Shown: positions 5,894 to 6,619 of the stretch, in pieces
How positions within the stretch are numbered: the stretch's first letter is position 1
Layout: each line of letters starts with the position of its first letter
Assembly: GCA_937915785.1 (NCBI GenBank)
Contig: CALGGY010000076.1
Coordinates: 1-6,619 of the forward strand
Reading direction: 5' to 3'
Length of the DNA stretch: 6,619 nucleotides
Source: an uncultured Bacteroidales bacterium
Lineage (GTDB): Bacteria; Bacteroidota; Bacteroidia; Bacteroidales; P3
Program-made: the position numbers and the translations under genes
Notes under the pieces: generated by a model
What the model saw: the letters and a program-made list of their open reading frames with translations, nothing else
What the model was told of the DNA's origin: nothing
Database searches by the model: none

Positions 5894-5907
5894 ACTGATG
5901 ACTGATG
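5894..5907 (+). repeat. Heptad tandem repeat, 2 copies of ACTGATG
   Basis: Two perfect ACTGATG units follow the hddC stop by ten bases. This is weak alone, but it has the same 7-base period as the arrays in the other gaps. Confidence 0.5.
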
Positions 5908-5921
5908 AACATTTTTTGAAA

Positions 5922-5951
5922 AAAAGAGGGACAACCCACTGCCCCTCTTTT
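5922..5951. terminator. Bidirectional intrinsic terminator between convergent genes
   Basis: AAAAGAGGG (5922-5930) pairs perfectly with CCCTCTTTT (5943-5951) around a 12-base loop. On the plus strand the stem ends in a T-run (TTTTATTTTG). On the minus strand the mirror image gives an even longer T-run (bases 5925-5919 read as T, then C and more T). It can therefore end transcription from hddC rightward and from the lipoprotein gene leftward. Confidence 0.85.
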
Positions 5952-5977
5952 ATTTTGCAAAATAATAAAAGCCCGTC

Positions 5978-6544
5978 TTAGAACTCCACCACCCTATCCT
6001 CGGCGGCAAACGACGAGAATGTGGCTTTGCTGTTTGTCATAAACCAAACTATGGTGTTGTCGTCGTCGGCACTGTACATGCTTTTGAGGCTTGGATGTGC
6101 GTCGAGCATGGAAACTTTGGCCTCGCGGCGTTCGTCGGCAACAAGGGTAGTTTCGATGCGCAGCCACTGGGGACCGTTGCAGGCGCAAATCTCCACACGC
6201 GGGTTGGCGGCAATCTGTTTGGCAACATTTTTCACCTTGCCCGACTGAATGTAGAGTTTGCCTTCGAAAATATTGGCGGTGCCAAAGGGACGGACACGTG
6301 GCTGGTTACCATCTTGCGTGGCTAAGAAATAATAGCCGCAGTCTTTCAGAAATTTACATACTTCTTCCATATTTTCTGTATTTATTGTTTGATATTCCGA
6401 TGGATTTATCGCCACAACCTCCTGTTTTTCAACACTGTCTGTCGGTGCGGATTGGTTGTTGGACTGGTTGTTTGATTGGTTGCCGCAGCTGCAAAACAAA
6501 GCGGCGATGGCTAAAAAGGCTAATGGGATGATGACTTTTTTCAT
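5978..6544 (-). CDS. Lipoprotein with pyridoxamine 5'-phosphate oxidase-like FMN-binding domain
   Basis: 188 residues. Residues 1-20 are a lipoprotein signal peptide, MKKVIIPLAFLAIAALFCSC, with C20 (less likely C18) as the lipidated Cys. F at -3 is not ideal for a lipobox. An Asn/Gln/Ser linker (about 21-35) contains an NNQS repeat. Residues 57-188 resemble the PNPOx-like split barrel: EVCKFLKDCGYYFLATQDGN (61-80), PRVRPFG (82-88), KLYIQSGKVKNVAKQIAANP (96-115), VEICACNGPQWLRI (117-130) and TIVWFMTNSKATFSSF (164-179). The family binds FMN, or sometimes F420 or heme, and includes nitroimidazole reductase-type proteins; the substrate is unknown. Most members are cytoplasmic, so a lipid-anchored form is unusual. 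The start at 6544 is chosen because it begins the signal peptide; the in-frame ATG at 6592 would put 16 polar residues ahead of it. It is convergent with hddC and functionally unlinked as far as can be seen. No promoter was recognised in 6545-6619. Confidence 0.85.
   Translation of the reverse strand: MKKVIIPLAFLAIAALFCSCGNQSNNQSNNQSAPTDSVEKQEVVAINPSEYQTINTENMEEVCKFLKDCGYYFLATQDGNQPRVRPFGTANIFEGKLYIQSGKVKNVAKQIAANPRVEICACNGPQWLRIETTLVADERREAKVSMLDAHPSLKSMYSADDDNTIVWFMTNSKATFSSFAAEDRVVEF
6449..6484 (-). repeat. In-frame 12-base repeat, 3 copies, coding the NNQS linker
   Basis: Three 12-base units (6449-6460, 6461-6472, 6473-6484) differ at only a few bases and encode (N/G)NQS each, just after the lipidated Cys. 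The period is a multiple of three, so gain or loss of a unit would lengthen or shorten the surface tether by four residues without breaking the frame. Confidence 0.75.
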
Positions 6545-6559
6545 TTTTTCATTTTTTAA
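6536..6559 (-). repeat. 8-base tandem repeat overlapping the lipoprotein start codon
   Basis: TTTTTTCA, TTTTTTCA, TTTTTTAA (plus-strand sense) span 6536-6559. Read on the minus strand, this makes two ATGAAAAAA units in different frames. The upstream one (ATG at 6552-6550) encodes only Met-Lys-Lys and stops at a TGA that overlaps the lipoprotein ATG (ATGA). Confidence 0.7.
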
Positions 6560-6619
6560 TCTATTTCCTAAATTCCGCAAGTAACCATGCAATTGGCTTG
6601 TTGATAAATGGACAAGTGA

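Noticed and set aside
6545..6592. Upstream in-frame ATG for the lipoprotein gene (16 extra residues)
   Set aside because: It would place polar residues ahead of a complete lipoprotein signal peptide that begins at 6544.

Overview
The window looks like a chromosomal piece of a Bacteroidales-type bacterium (phylum Bacteroidota). Three things point there. Two copies of the Bacteroidetes -7 promoter element (TAnnTTTG) sit upstream of genes. Clear Shine-Dalgarno sequences are lacking. The secreted proteins have short Lys-rich signal peptides ending in AVAQ or a lipobox Cys, and the alanyl-tRNA synthetase N-terminus is also of this type. Gene G+C is about 55% in the lines I counted, while the gaps between genes are AT-rich.

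Layout. Bases 1-1831, minus strand: the first 76 codons of alaS, preceded on the same strand by a secreted protein with a von Willebrand factor A (VWA) domain fused to a C-terminal outer-membrane-type beta-barrel. Bases 1832-2484: a 653-base non-coding stretch with two outward-facing promoters that share an identical 12-base core. Between them is a 239-base MITE-like segment bounded by 20-base inverted repeats (19 of 20 match). Bases 2485-5883, plus strand: a polysaccharide gene group made of a GT4-type glycosyltransferase, a GHMP kinase (hddA-like), a small AT-rich four-helix-bundle (23S rRNA intervening-sequence, S23) protein gene, and a sugar-1-phosphate nucleotidyltransferase (hddC-like). 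Bases 5884-5977: a bidirectional terminator. Bases 5978-6544, minus strand: a lipoprotein with a pyridoxamine-phosphate-oxidase-like (FMN-binding split-barrel) domain.

How the genes work together. HddA and HddC are the kinase and guanylyltransferase steps of GDP-D-glycero-alpha-D-manno-heptose synthesis. The isomerase (GmhA) and phosphatase (GmhB) steps are not in the window. The glycosyltransferase next to them may use that donor in a surface glycan; this is inference from position. In Campylobacter jejuni the gene between hddA and hddC is gmhA2. Here that place is held by the S23-family gene.

The most unusual signals are in the gaps. Nearly every inter-gene gap carries short tandem repeats with a 7-base period, with different unit sequences from gap to gap. 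The heptad arrays on the two sides of the S23 gene are inverted relative to each other, so the gene could be enclosed in a long stem, much as true 23S rRNA intervening sequences are.
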